A DNA stretch of 36,287 nucleotides from CBDUQP01 sp965369385 (GTDB lineage Bacteria > Planctomycetota > Phycisphaerae > SM23-33). A program made the position numbers and the translations under genes. A model generated the notes under the pieces. The model had not been told where the DNA came from, did no database searches, and saw nothing but the letters and a program-made list of their open reading frames with translations. Below, one piece after another: positions 6,342 through 14,680 of this stretch. The DNA is taken from assembly GCA_965369385.1 (NCBI GenBank), contig CBDUQP010000015.1, positions 1-36,287 on the forward strand, in the 5' to 3' direction. Positions within the stretch are counted from its first letter, which is position 1. Each line of letters opens with the position of its first letter.

Positions 6342-8936
6342 CTACGCGGCCATTTTCGCCACAGCGCTTGCCACGGGTGCCTTCAGCTCTTTGAGCTTCA
6401 GTAACAGCACGGCTGTGTTGAGCTGCAAATCGCTGCGTAACTGGCGTTTGAGTTCCTTCACTTCCTGCTCGGCGGTGAGGCCCTCGCGGAGTTCGGTAGT
6501 CCAGCGTGAGCGTTGCCACTGGCGCAACTGCCTCGGCGACAGCTTCACTTCGACATCGGGATCGACGCCCCATGTCTTGGCACCGGGCTTGTGGTGCAGC
6601 AGGCGGCCGGACGGGAGGTAGTAATACGCGGTGGTCAACTTCAGGGCCGCTATCATCCGCCCCTCGGCTCGATCTGTGCGGAGCTTTTTCACCTGCTGAA
6701 CGCTGCCCTTTCCGAAGCTTCGCTCGCCAACAATGATCCCTCTATTAAGATCCTGCAGTGCCCCCGAAACAATCTCCGACGCTGAAGCGCTATGACGATT
6801 TACCAGCACAACCAGACGGCCGGTCTCGAATGCACCGTTGGCGACCCTGGCGGACCACGAATTGGGCCGCTCGCGGAATCCCCTGGTCGACACTATCTTT
6901 CCGCGACTCAGGAACTCGTCGGCCATGATGATGGCGACTCTCAGCAAGCCGCCGGGGTTCTCCCGCAGATCGAGCACAAGCGACTTAGCGCCCTGCTTGC
7001 GAAGTTCCTTAAGGGCATTGACAAAATCATCCTTGGTGGAATCGGTGAACTGTGTCACGCGGATGTATCCGACACTGCCTTCCTTATCGACCGTATACTT
7101 CCATCCGCCGTTGTCCTGGCGTTGCCAGCCCTTGACAGTCTTAATGATAATGGATTCCCGAACGATGGTCACGTCAAACGGTTTGATAACACCTTCCCGC
7201 TTGATACGAAGCACCACTCGCGTACCGCGTCTACCGGTAATCATGCTGACGAGCTTATCCACCTTCAGCGGACGCGTGTCTGTACCGTCGACGGCCTGGA
7301 TCATATCTCCGCGTTTAATTCCCGCCCGATACGCAGGCGTGCCATAGAGCGGAGATACAACTTTCAAATACTCCTTTGGCTCTTTGGATATGTGGATGCC
7401 GGCTCCCACGAACTCGCCGCTAATATGCTTATCGAACTCCCTCACATCGTGTGGCCAGATCATCGAGCTAAAGTCATCGAGCGTACTGAGCATCCCTCTG
7501 GTAAACTCTACGGCTATGACAGCAGTTGGAATTTCGACGGTATCTTCGGATGCGCGAACAATATTGTTAAATGCCAACTGCAAATCCAACGGGGCGACTC
7601 TATCCCTCGTATCGAGAGTCCGGAACTCCTTGTCAATCACTTTTGCAAAACGCCCGCGTAATACCCTGTCTCCCAACTTGGGGAACTGCTTCTCCACGCC
7701 TCTGGTATTGATCAGCATGCGTATGCTGTTGAGTCCGGCGCGTGAGACTTCGCGATAGTCAACTCGCTGCACGTAGTAGTACAGTTGCTCAATAACCTTA
7801 TTCACCAGGTCGGCATCGGCTCCCAATACTATTTCTCGCCAATCAGTTGGCTTGTAGTCGCCCTCTTTCTTGTCAGCATCCTTACCGTAAAAATCATCAT
7901 ACCGTGTACGTCCGGCGATATCCTTCACCTTATCTCGCAGCTTACTGTCATCCTCAATCAGGCTATCAAGCGTGCTGGCAGCCACAAGCACGTCATACCA
8001 TTGTTGCTCTTTTTCCGCAGTCGTGATTCTATGTCTGGCCAAGGTCTCAACGTCCTTGAGCCATTTGGTCTTCTTGATATCGATTCCGTCCATCGCCATG
8101 CGTTTTGCCAGCACGGACTGGCCCAAGGCCAGTCGCCAGGGCTTGGTGGCTGTCATCGACTCGAAATCACCCAACGCCAGGGCCATGTCGTACTGGAGCC
8201 CCCAAAGATGGCGGATCGATGCCTCACGCTGGTCAGGAGTATGGAATTTGGCTTCTTGCCATGCCTTACGATACTCTTTGGTCTTGGCTACAAACCCTTT
8301 CAACAGTTGGCGGACCTCGTCGGCATATGAACCGTTCTTGCCATTAAGAATATTCAGGTCAGCTTGCGCCAACTTCAACGCGTCATCCATTGCCTTTATC
8401 GTCTTAGCGCGCATGGTCTCGATTTTGTCAGGTCTGGCTTCAGCCAAGTCGTCTATCGTTACCGCCGAGTTGTATGCATCTATAATGGCCTTGTGCTGCT
8501 TGCGGAGCCGACCCACGATATACTTTTCAGCCCCCTTGTCCTTGCCCTTGCCTTCGCGCCAATACTCACGTTCGGCAGGTTTCAGGGAATCAATATGCTT
8601 CTCCACACGAAGACACCGCTCGATTCTAAAGATGGCGTCTTGATAGGCCTGCTGCCTTCCGGCATCCATCTTGGCACGCACCTGAAGATAATCACTCATA
8701 AGCTCGGCAGCCTTGGCTACACTGGAATTATCCGGTGCCAGTTTGCATGCTTCTGCGAACGATGCTCTGGCCTGCTGGAAACGCCCGGTTTCGGCCTGGA
8801 TCATCGCCCGATCCCACAAGACACGAACAGACGGGGAGTCGGCTTGGGTAGTGCTAACGGGCGCCTTGGATGCGGCAGCAATAGCTGCACCGGCAAACAC
8901 CGACAACATTATCGCGACAATCGTTACTCGTTTCAC
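6342..8936 (-). CDS. Large periplasmic PDZ-domain S41 family (C-terminal processing) protease
   Basis: This 864-residue protein starts with a signal peptide (MKRVTIVAIMLSVFAGAAIA). About 480 residues of helical, TPR-like sequence follow. A PDZ domain occupies about 510-595 (Y.GTPAYRAGIKRGDMI), and the S41 peptidase domain about 620-795. The catalytic pair is visible: S718 in RHSASASEIV and K743 in FGKGSVQ, 25 residues apart as in Tsp/CtpA. NPGGLL and VDPDVEV are further family motifs. It should cleave proteins near their C-terminus in the periplasm. Typical CtpA proteins are 400-550 residues; the extra N-terminal half is unusual. The GTG at 8936 is preferred to the GTG at 8948 because GGAG lies 6 nt before it and the signal peptide begins there. 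It is transcribed alone. Confidence 0.88.
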   Translation of the reverse strand: MKRVTIVAIMLSVFAGAAIAAASKAPVSTTQADSPSVRVLWDRAMIQAETGRFQQARASFAEACKLAPDNSSVAKAAELMSDYLQVRAKMDAGRQQAYQDAIFRIERCLRVEKHIDSLKPAEREYWREGKGKDKGAEKYIVGRLRKQHKAIIDAYNSAVTIDDLAEARPDKIETMRAKTIKAMDDALKLAQADLNILNGKNGSYADEVRQLLKGFVAKTKEYRKAWQEAKFHTPDQREASIRHLWGLQYDMALALGDFESMTATKPWRLALGQSVLAKRMAMDGIDIKKTKWLKDVETLARHRITTAEKEQQWYDVLVAASTLDSLIEDDSKLRDKVKDIAGRTRYDDFYGKDADKKEGDYKPTDWREIVLGADADLVNKVIEQLYYYVQRVDYREVSRAGLNSIRMLINTRGVEKQFPKLGDRVLRGRFAKVIDKEFRTLDTRDRVAPLDLQLAFNNIVRASEDTVEIPTAVIAVEFTRGMLSTLDDFSSMIWPHDVREFDKHISGEFVGAGIHISKEPKEYLKVVSPLYGTPAYRAGIKRGDMIQAVDGTDTRPLKVDKLVSMITGRRGTRVVLRIKREGVIKPFDVTIVRESIIIKTVKGWQRQDNGGWKYTVDKEGSVGYIRVTQFTDSTKDDFVNALKELRKQGAKSLVLDLRENPGGLLRVAIIMADEFLSRGKIVSTRGFRERPNSWSARVANGAFETGRLVVLVNRHSASASEIVSGALQDLNRGIIVGERSFGKGSVQQVKKLRTDRAEGRMIAALKLTTAYYYLPSGRLLHHKPGAKTWGVDPDVEVKLSPRQLRQWQRSRWTTELREGLTAEQEVKELKRQLRSDLQLNTAVLLLKLKELKAPVASAVAKMAA

Positions 8937-9004
8937 ATCTTTCTCCACGTTATATCGAAAACACGACCACCGGCTGATCTTTATCGCCAGTGCCGCGACT
9001 TCTC

Positions 9005-9033
9005 ATTATAGTAGACAAACCTTCACTACGAAA
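9005..9033 (-). promoter_or_regulatory. Probable promoter of the S41 protease gene
   Basis: On the minus strand TATAAT (9005-9010) lies about 70 nt before the start at 8936, with a weak TTTCGT -35 at 9028-9033 (17-nt spacing). The remaining gene-free stretch up to 9493 shows no gene or clear structure. Confidence 0.4.
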
Positions 9034-9493
9034 ACGTTTTCGTCAGCCACGCAGCCCCCAGAGGCACCCCCCTCGGCGGCAAAGCCTCAGGTCCAAAAGT
9101 GTAACACCATATAATAGGTCACATAGCAGAGCCAAGCCACCTGCCCAACCAACACGGCTGGGCGGTTTTGCACCGCCTCAATCAACGCGATTGGTTTTCT
9201 CAAGGTATTGTCCAATCTCCGGGGCAACCATCCGAGACTACCGCCAAAGAATCCAACTGGCAACAGCTCGCAGTCGGCATCTGTCCGACAATGGACCGGA
9301 TATGAGAGTTTTCGGCACTTGAGGGCATATCCATGCACGCAAATACCTGTTCACATAAGAGATTATCAATAGCCCCGCCCTGAAACTACCCCGAAAACCG
9401 ACTAATACCCCTCCATGTAACCCGAAACTCGGACAACCGTTATTTCAATATGCCAATCCGGCAAGCCTCAAAAACTCAAACTCGGCAGCAAGT

Positions 9494-10360
9494 TCATAGC
9501 TTTCGCCATCTTAGCATGAGCAAAACCAACACCATCGCAGGCACGCCCCACAACATCAACTCCACCCAAGACCCAAAAACCTTTCGCGGCGTGGGGTCTG
9601 GGGAAGATACCTGATTCGGCGCCGAGGCCCGCTTATCGGCTGCGAGCACTGCTGAACCTGTCGAATCTGATACGCCCGGGGCCGGGGCTGTGTTCGCCAT
9701 GAACCACTCCAACACAACCACCTGGGAAAGACGCAAACCATTGCGAGCTCCGCCCGAGGCAGCCCGATTGTAATCTGCCACATCTCCAAGCCTCGCAAAG
9801 CCACGAGCACAATTCTTTTTCGTCCACAAGGCAACCGCCCGCTGATCCCGCGCGAATTCCGCCATTTTCTGGGCATATGTGCCTTCATATGGCACGATAG
9901 CAGGCATCTTCTTCCACGATTCCATTTGACCCTCGAAAAACAACTCGTCCATATCGTCGCCGATATAAACCGCCCGGGCCGGCGAATGATTCATACCAAC
10001 GCCGCAGTCGGACGCTATGTGTATGAGATACCCCAATATCCTGGTCTTGTTATCCAGCTTCTTCCACTTTGGCTCAGTGAAATACCCGCGAACCTTGAGC
10101 ATGCTCCAGCCGGGATGGTGATAGCTTTTCGGAGGCTCCATGCTGGCTTCTCTCGCAATCGCATCGATACTAAGACCATGAGCCTTCACATGAGGCAGGA
10201 TTGTGGGATGCTCCAACACTGCCCTGGCCATCCGCCCGTGCGAGCGGGCGTCTCCCCACCAGGCATCAGCAGGCGCAGCACAGTATCCCCAGAAGACCAC
10301 CGCGACCAAAACACCGGCCGCTAAGGCCAACCGCCCATGACCAGTCATATCAGAACTCAC
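9494..10360 (-). CDS. Zinc-dependent phospholipase C-like protein with C-terminal membrane anchor
   Basis: A 288-residue exported protein. A signal peptide or N-terminal membrane segment (about 8-32) ends in ADAWW, so the mature chain may begin at a tryptophan, as in bacterial zinc phospholipase C, where the N-terminal Trp binds zinc. Possible metal ligands follow in family-like spacing: H41, H71/H72, and LGYLIHIASDCGVGMNHS (109-126) with H114, D118 and H125. A second hydrophobic segment at about 268-284 followed by RWRKL would anchor it with the domain outside. The substrate is unknown; P1-nuclease-type proteins share this fold. GTG start with GGGAG about 8 nt upstream; an ATG at 10348 is an alternative. 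It may be cotranscribed with nothing else. Confidence 0.6.
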   Translation of the reverse strand: MSSDMTGHGRLALAAGVLVAVVFWGYCAAPADAWWGDARSHGRMARAVLEHPTILPHVKAHGLSIDAIAREASMEPPKSYHHPGWSMLKVRGYFTEPKWKKLDNKTRILGYLIHIASDCGVGMNHSPARAVYIGDDMDELFFEGQMESWKKMPAIVPYEGTYAQKMAEFARDQRAVALWTKKNCARGFARLGDVADYNRAASGGARNGLRLSQVVVLEWFMANTAPAPGVSDSTGSAVLAADKRASAPNQVSSPDPTPRKVFGSWVELMLWGVPAMVLVLLMLRWRKL

Positions 10361-11055
10361 TCAAATCACTCCCATCCCCCACCAAAACTCCAAACATGGG
10401 GCAGAACGAACTGCCAAATGCCCATCCCAAGTCGCCCATCCACACGCTTCACATCATACCCCTCCGACGTCGATATTTCTCCCTATGAAATATAAGCTTC
10501 GGTCAAAAGCCTTGACGCTGCAACGGTGTTGCATGAGCGGATTTGCCGCTTCGTGCAGCACTTGAATTCGCTAAGTGTGCATTCTGTAACCTTTCGTGTG
10601 GGTCGCCGACGATATGGTTTCCGATTCGCCGGCTGCAATTTTGCAACACTTTCCGTTTTTTGTTGTGGAAAGTCATGCGGATTGGGCGAAAGACGCGGCC
10701 TCCGCATGCCCTTGTCTGCATCAAATATCGCCGCAATCGTCAATATGTTGATATATGACTGCGCACAAACCACCGCCTGCACCCACCATTGGGCCAGAAT
10801 CGAGAAATATGCATCTTCCCGTTCACGGAATTCCGCCATGTCAACGGTATCCGCGCGGGCTCGCCCAAGGTCCCCTGGCGTGGATTCCTTCATTTCTTAC
10901 CAACGGTCCAGCCGCGACAGACACCACCAAATCCGACCCCCAGCTTATCCCATCTCGAAAGAATCGACTATACAGCAGGGATGAACGTCGCCATGGCCAA
11001 GAACATGGCAACACGCCCTCTGGAACGGGGAATCCAGATAGATTACCATATTATC
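10361..11055. other. Gene-free stretch between divergent genes
   Basis: About 695 nt with no convincing gene. It holds copy 2 of the 49-nt element (10716-10764) and TGCA-rich sequence at 10500-10645 that may be the remainder of the same degenerate repeat. Open frames on both strands cross it but show no family resemblance, no good ribosome-binding site and irregular composition. An upstream in-frame extension of rnfC to 10789 exists but is unlike any RnfC N-terminus. Confidence 0.5.
10716..10764 (-). repeat. 49-nt dispersed element, copy 2
   Basis: On the minus strand it reads GCGCAG, then a 20-nt core (CATATATCAACATATTGAC), then 23 nt ending TTGATGCAG. The first 26 nt (10739-10764) are identical to 19827-19852, and the remainder aligns without gaps to the copies at 5821 and 19804. 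It lies about 290 nt upstream of rnfC. Confidence 0.75.
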
Positions 11056-12393
11056 ATGTCACGCAGACGCTTCGGCACATTTTCGGGTGGGATAGACCTG
11101 CCCCAGGACAAGGAAGCCACCATCGACAAGGCAATCCAGCCAATCGATGAAATGGTACCTGTTCGCCGTCTCTGTATCCCCCAACTCACCCGGTGCAAGT
11201 GGGAGGTATCATCCGCCCTCAAGCCGGGTATGCCCGTAAGCAAAGGTGCAGAACTGGCGACCTGCAACGAGAAATCCATCAAGCTTACCTGCCCCACAGA
11301 TGCCACGTTTTGCGGACTGGGAGAAGCACAAATCCCCACCGCATGGCAATTCGTACCCTGCGTGACACTGAAGCTGGACCTGGACGGGAAGAATACCATC
11401 AATGGGCTCCAGCCGGACGCCACAACCATAAACTGGCGGAGCTTGTCGGAAGACCAACTCCGCGAGCGACTGAAGGAATCGTCCATCCTTACCCACAGGC
11501 GCCCGAGCGAACCGCTTTGGCGATGGGCCGAGCGAGCGAGATTCCGTAAATGCAAAACACTGGTCGTGAACGTGATGGAGCAGCAACCCTACATCACGGC
11601 GGACCATCGCGTACTCGCCGAATATGGCCAGGAGATAACCGCTGCGGTATCGATGCTCAAAAAGATCATACAAGCCGACAGCGCAATGCTGGTGGCCGAC
11701 CACCGTCTCGTGCACAACTACCGCGAGGTATCGTCGGCTACCCAGAGAGAAGATGTTGAGCTGATAGCCCTTGAGCACAAATACCCCATGGGCGCAGACA
11801 ATATCCTGGCGACAATCCTGGCTGGAAGGGAAGTACCGATCGGGCGCACGCCAATGAGTATCGGTATTGCGATAATAGACGCCGCCACCTGCCTGGCACT
11901 GTATCGGTGGATTCAATGCGAACACAAGCTAGCGGGAAGAGTAGTGACGCTGGCCGGTCCGATGGCAGAGAAACCGGGGAACTATTTTGTACCGTTCGGC
12001 ACCCCTGTCAACACACTGACCGGCAAAACGGACGCACTCGTAATACATAATGGTCCGATGACGGGAATACCATGCCCCAAAGATGCCGTAGTCACCGAAG
12101 CCACTAACGCCATACTGATGCTCAAGAAAACGCAAGCCGATCCGCCGAGACAATGCATCCGCTGCGGATGGTGCACGGATCACTGCCCCGCAAGAATCAA
12201 CGTAGCCGCAATCAACGATGATTACGAACTGGGCCTGCTTGACCAAGCGAAGAATCGCGGCGTAAAAGCATGTGTCGGCTGTGGCGTGTGCTCATATGTG
12301 TGCCCCGCCAAGCTACCGCTGACCAAACGCATGAACCAACTGAGATGGACCGTCACCCGAAAAGACCGGAATCTGACCCAGTCCACCCAGTAA
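11056..12393 (+). CDS. rnfC: Divergent RnfC-like electron transport protein with two [4Fe-4S] motifs
   Basis: A 445-residue homologue of the peripheral RnfC subunit that normally passes electrons between NADH and the membrane Rnf complex. The N-terminal barrel starts FSGGIDLPQDK (9-19). KYPMGADNILATILAGREVP (242-261) and RVVTLAGPM match the conserved core. Two ferredoxin-like motifs, C367/370/373/377 and C406/409/412/416, are intact. However, the glycine-rich GGAGFPT motif for flavin and NADH is missing: the equivalent region (about 140-165) reads ILTHRRPSEPLWRWAERA, and the usual ECEPY is EQQPY (175-179). The ATG at 11056 was chosen because homologues start about ten residues before FxGGI; the ribosome-binding site is weak. 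It overlaps rnfD in TAATG. Confidence 0.75.
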   Translation: MSRRRFGTFSGGIDLPQDKEATIDKAIQPIDEMVPVRRLCIPQLTRCKWEVSSALKPGMPVSKGAELATCNEKSIKLTCPTDATFCGLGEAQIPTAWQFVPCVTLKLDLDGKNTINGLQPDATTINWRSLSEDQLRERLKESSILTHRRPSEPLWRWAERARFRKCKTLVVNVMEQQPYITADHRVLAEYGQEITAAVSMLKKIIQADSAMLVADHRLVHNYREVSSATQREDVELIALEHKYPMGADNILATILAGREVPIGRTPMSIGIAIIDAATCLALYRWIQCEHKLAGRVVTLAGPMAEKPGNYFVPFGTPVNTLTGKTDALVIHNGPMTGIPCPKDAVVTEATNAILMLKKTQADPPRQCIRCGWCTDHCPARINVAAINDDYELGLLDQAKNRGVKACVGCGVCSYVCPAKLPLTKRMNQLRWTVTRKDRNLTQSTQ

Positions 12394-13643
12394 TGTTGAC
12401 CACGATACCCACAATGCCCAACGAACAGATAAACACGAGCAATTTAACATGTCGGCCTGCCCCGGCATTTGATTCCCCGTTTGTCCGGGCACCGGAACAG
12501 TTGCGTTCCATTTTCCTTGTAACCGCTGCCGCCGCTTGCGGACCGCTGCTTGCTGGATGCGTACTGTTCGGATGGCGAGGCTTGCTCGTGGTTGCGATCT
12601 CGGTGATCTCGTGCATTGCAATGGAGCTTCTCTATTACCGCGTCATTCGAACGCCTTCACTGCTCGGAAGATCGCATGCGTGCCTGACTGGCCTTCTGCT
12701 CGGCCTGACCCTGCCTGCCACGGTACCACTGTATATACCCATAATTGCTTCTGCGTTTGCGATTATCGTCGGAAAAGCGATCTTCGGAGGCGTTGGACAC
12801 TTCCTGTGGCAACCGGCGTTAGTGGGCAGACTCGCGGTGGCTGTCATGTTCCCTTTGCTGACATGCCCCACCGAAGGCAATATCCTCGCCCAGGAAAAGG
12901 TGGTAGTAGGCGACATAACCCGCGCACCGGCACAGACGGAGAAGCTTCTACACTGGACAGGACGCCCTGCACCCAGCGGATACGATGCGATAAAAACCAA
13001 GTCGCCCGCGAAACTGCTGTCTAACCTGTCCAACTCGCAAAACCCACAGTTCGGTTCGCTGGTATCCCGGCCGGAAGGGGTCGCCAGGCCAAAACCCCCA
13101 GCATTGCTCCAATTGCAACCGATGAAGGAACTCTTCTCGGGCACTTATCCCGGGGGCATAGGCGAGACATGCATCACGGTTATATTAATGGCCGGCCTGT
13201 ACCTGGTATTCCGCAACTACATTAAATGGCAACTGCCGACAGCGTTCATCCTCTCGGCAGGCATAGTTGTCGCTATCGCACCTATATATTTCGCCGGCCA
13301 GGGAGATGCGGTCCGCACTGTCTGGATGCCATTCCTGGCAGAAGGCGTAGAGGTGGGTTTCGTATATGTCTCCTACCAGTTGTTCAGTTGCGAACTGGTG
13401 CTGGCTGCGTTCTTCCTTGCTACCGAAATGACATCTCGCCCGGTAACCACCGGCGGGCAGGTAATCTTCGGTATCGGGTGCGGCGTAATGGCAATGGTCC
13501 TCAAACTGTGGGTCCAAGCGCCAATCCCCTGCTATCTTGCAATTCTCGTAATGAACACCTTCACTCCCACCATCGACTCCATGTGGCGTCCGAGAGTTCT
13601 GGGCAGCCGCCCACTGCTAAGCCGCATAGGCAAGAAAGCATAG
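12393..13643 (+). CDS. rnfD: RnfD/NqrB-family membrane subunit
   Basis: A 416-residue integral membrane protein with about nine hydrophobic segments. Conserved Rnf/Nqr features are present: SGTYPGGIGETCITVILMAG (about residues 288-307), FFLATEMTSRPVTTGG, and MNTFTPTID near the end. The site where RnfD carries covalent FMN on a threonine (consensus like D-x-x-T-x-A-T-P) appears here as DAIKTKSP (about 198-205), with Ser in place of the modified Thr and Lys in place of the small residue, so flavinylation is doubtful. The start overlaps the rnfC stop; ATG at 12414 is an alternative. No rnfA, B, E or G is adjacent, so the partners must be elsewhere or absent. queE follows after 3 nt. Confidence 0.75.
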   Translation: MLTTIPTMPNEQINTSNLTCRPAPAFDSPFVRAPEQLRSIFLVTAAAACGPLLAGCVLFGWRGLLVVAISVISCIAMELLYYRVIRTPSLLGRSHACLTGLLLGLTLPATVPLYIPIIASAFAIIVGKAIFGGVGHFLWQPALVGRLAVAVMFPLLTCPTEGNILAQEKVVVGDITRAPAQTEKLLHWTGRPAPSGYDAIKTKSPAKLLSNLSNSQNPQFGSLVSRPEGVARPKPPALLQLQPMKELFSGTYPGGIGETCITVILMAGLYLVFRNYIKWQLPTAFILSAGIVVAIAPIYFAGQGDAVRTVWMPFLAEGVEVGFVYVSYQLFSCELVLAAFFLATEMTSRPVTTGGQVIFGIGCGVMAMVLKLWVQAPIPCYLAILVMNTFTPTIDSMWRPRVLGSRPLLSRIGKKA

Positions 13644-13646
13644 ACC

Positions 13647-14297
13647 ATGCCAGATGAGCAACTGAAGGTTAACGAGATATTCCTGAGCATCCAGGGAGAA
13701 GGCACGCGGGCAGGACGCCCATGCGTGCTTATTCGCCTGACCGGGTGCAACCTGACCTGCAAATGGTGCGATACGCAATATGCCGCAAACGAGGGCGAAT
13801 TGATGCCACTCGGCGACATAATGGAGACCGTCAGGCAATTCGGCTGCAACATGGTGGAACTCACCGGGGGCGAACCGCTGCATCAACCTCACGCGACAAC
13901 ACTACTGACGAACCTCTGCGATGAAGGATTCGAAACCCTTGTGGAGACCAACGGATCGATAGATATCTCCGACATCGATCCCAGGGTAATCAGGATAGTG
14001 GACTTCAAGTGTCCCTCCAGCGGCGAATCTGATAACATATGCCCGACAAACGCGAAACACCTTGCCCCGCAGGACGAAGTCAAATTCGTGATCGCGGATC
14101 GCAACGATTATGAGTTCGCAAGGCAGCTCGTGCAGGCAGAGTCGCTGGCGGACAAGTGCACTGTTACATTTTCGCCGGTGGCGACAGAGCTTTCACCTGC
14201 GAACCTGGCTGAATGGATATTGCACGACAGTGTCGACGTCCGCCTGGGTCTGCAACTTCACAAGATAATCTGGCCCGACAAGGACCGCGGAGTTTGA
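13647..14297 (+). CDS. queE: 7-carboxy-7-deazaguanine synthase (radical SAM)
   Basis: A 216-residue radical SAM enzyme that turns 6-carboxytetrahydropterin into 7-carboxy-7-deazaguanine on the way to queuosine or other deazapurines. EIFLSIQGEGTRAGRPCVLI (10-29) is the family start. The cluster motif C34-x3-C38-x2-C41 (CNLTCKWCDT) binds the [4Fe-4S]. ELTGGEPL follows, and the protein ends with the typical LGLQLHKIIWPDKDRGV. The enzyme needs one-electron reduction by a flavodoxin or ferredoxin, which makes the preceding rnfCD pair interesting. Start 3 nt after rnfD and stop 4 nt before queD: almost certainly one operon. Confidence 0.93.
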   Translation: MPDEQLKVNEIFLSIQGEGTRAGRPCVLIRLTGCNLTCKWCDTQYAANEGELMPLGDIMETVRQFGCNMVELTGGEPLHQPHATTLLTNLCDEGFETLVETNGSIDISDIDPRVIRIVDFKCPSSGESDNICPTNAKHLAPQDEVKFVIADRNDYEFARQLVQAESLADKCTVTFSPVATELSPANLAEWILHDSVDVRLGLQLHKIIWPDKDRGV

Positions 14298-14301
14298 TCT
14301 T

Positions 14302-14673
14302 ATGGAAATGGAACTGGTCAAGACATTCAGATTCGAAGCCGCACACTGGCTCCCGTGCGTGCCCGACGGGCACAAATGCAAGAATCTTCACGGACACAGC
14401 TACCGCGTTGATATCCACGTAACCGGCTCCCCTGCTCCCGATACGGGATGGGTTGTCGACTTCGGCGATATAAAGAACATCGTATCGCCCATCATCGACG
14501 AGCTGGACCACAAATGCCTCAACGACATCGCCGAGCTGCCAAATTCCACCAGTGAAATGATCTGCGTTTACCTGTGGGATCGCATCAAACCGCAACTTGG
14601 CGGCTTGTCGGCGATCACACTATGGGAGTCCGACTCCTCAAGATGCATCTTCCACGGGCCTTCCGCCGACTGA
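14302..14673 (+). CDS. queD: 6-carboxy-5,6,7,8-tetrahydropterin synthase
   Basis: A 123-residue enzyme of the PTPS/QueD family that converts dihydroneopterin triphosphate into 6-carboxytetrahydropterin, the substrate of QueE. The zinc ligands are H15 (FEAAH), H30 and H32 (NLHGHSY), with the likely catalytic C26 four residues before H30. WVVDFGDIK, DHKCLND, PTSEM and the final ITLWES are the remaining family motifs. GGAG lies about 9 nt before the ATG at 14302. It is the last gene of the rnfC-rnfD-queE-queD set and converges with the membrane protein gene only 7 nt away. QueC and GTP cyclohydrolase are not in the window. Confidence 0.92.
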   Translation: MEMELVKTFRFEAAHWLPCVPDGHKCKNLHGHSYRVDIHVTGSPAPDTGWVVDFGDIKNIVSPIIDELDHKCLNDIAELPNSTSEMICVYLWDRIKPQLGGLSAITLWESDSSRCIFHGPSAD

Positions 14674-14680
14674 CCAGGAA

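Noticed and set aside
6792..7661. 289-residue open frame on the plus strand inside the S41 protease gene
   Set aside because: It is antisense to the PDZ/protease region with its catalytic residues; no motif or ribosome-binding site.
9087..9338. 83-residue minus-strand open frame upstream of the S41 gene
   Set aside because: No ribosome-binding site, no motif, irregular composition; it lies in otherwise featureless intergenic DNA.
10483..10893. 136-residue minus-strand open frame upstream of rnfC
   Set aside because: It runs through the 49-nt repeat and the same element at 5821 and 19804 shows no shared reading frame, so it is probably not coding.
10789..11055. 89-residue N-terminal extension of RnfC
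   Set aside because: It has no RnfC-like sequence and homologues begin about ten residues before FxGGI, matching ATG 11056.
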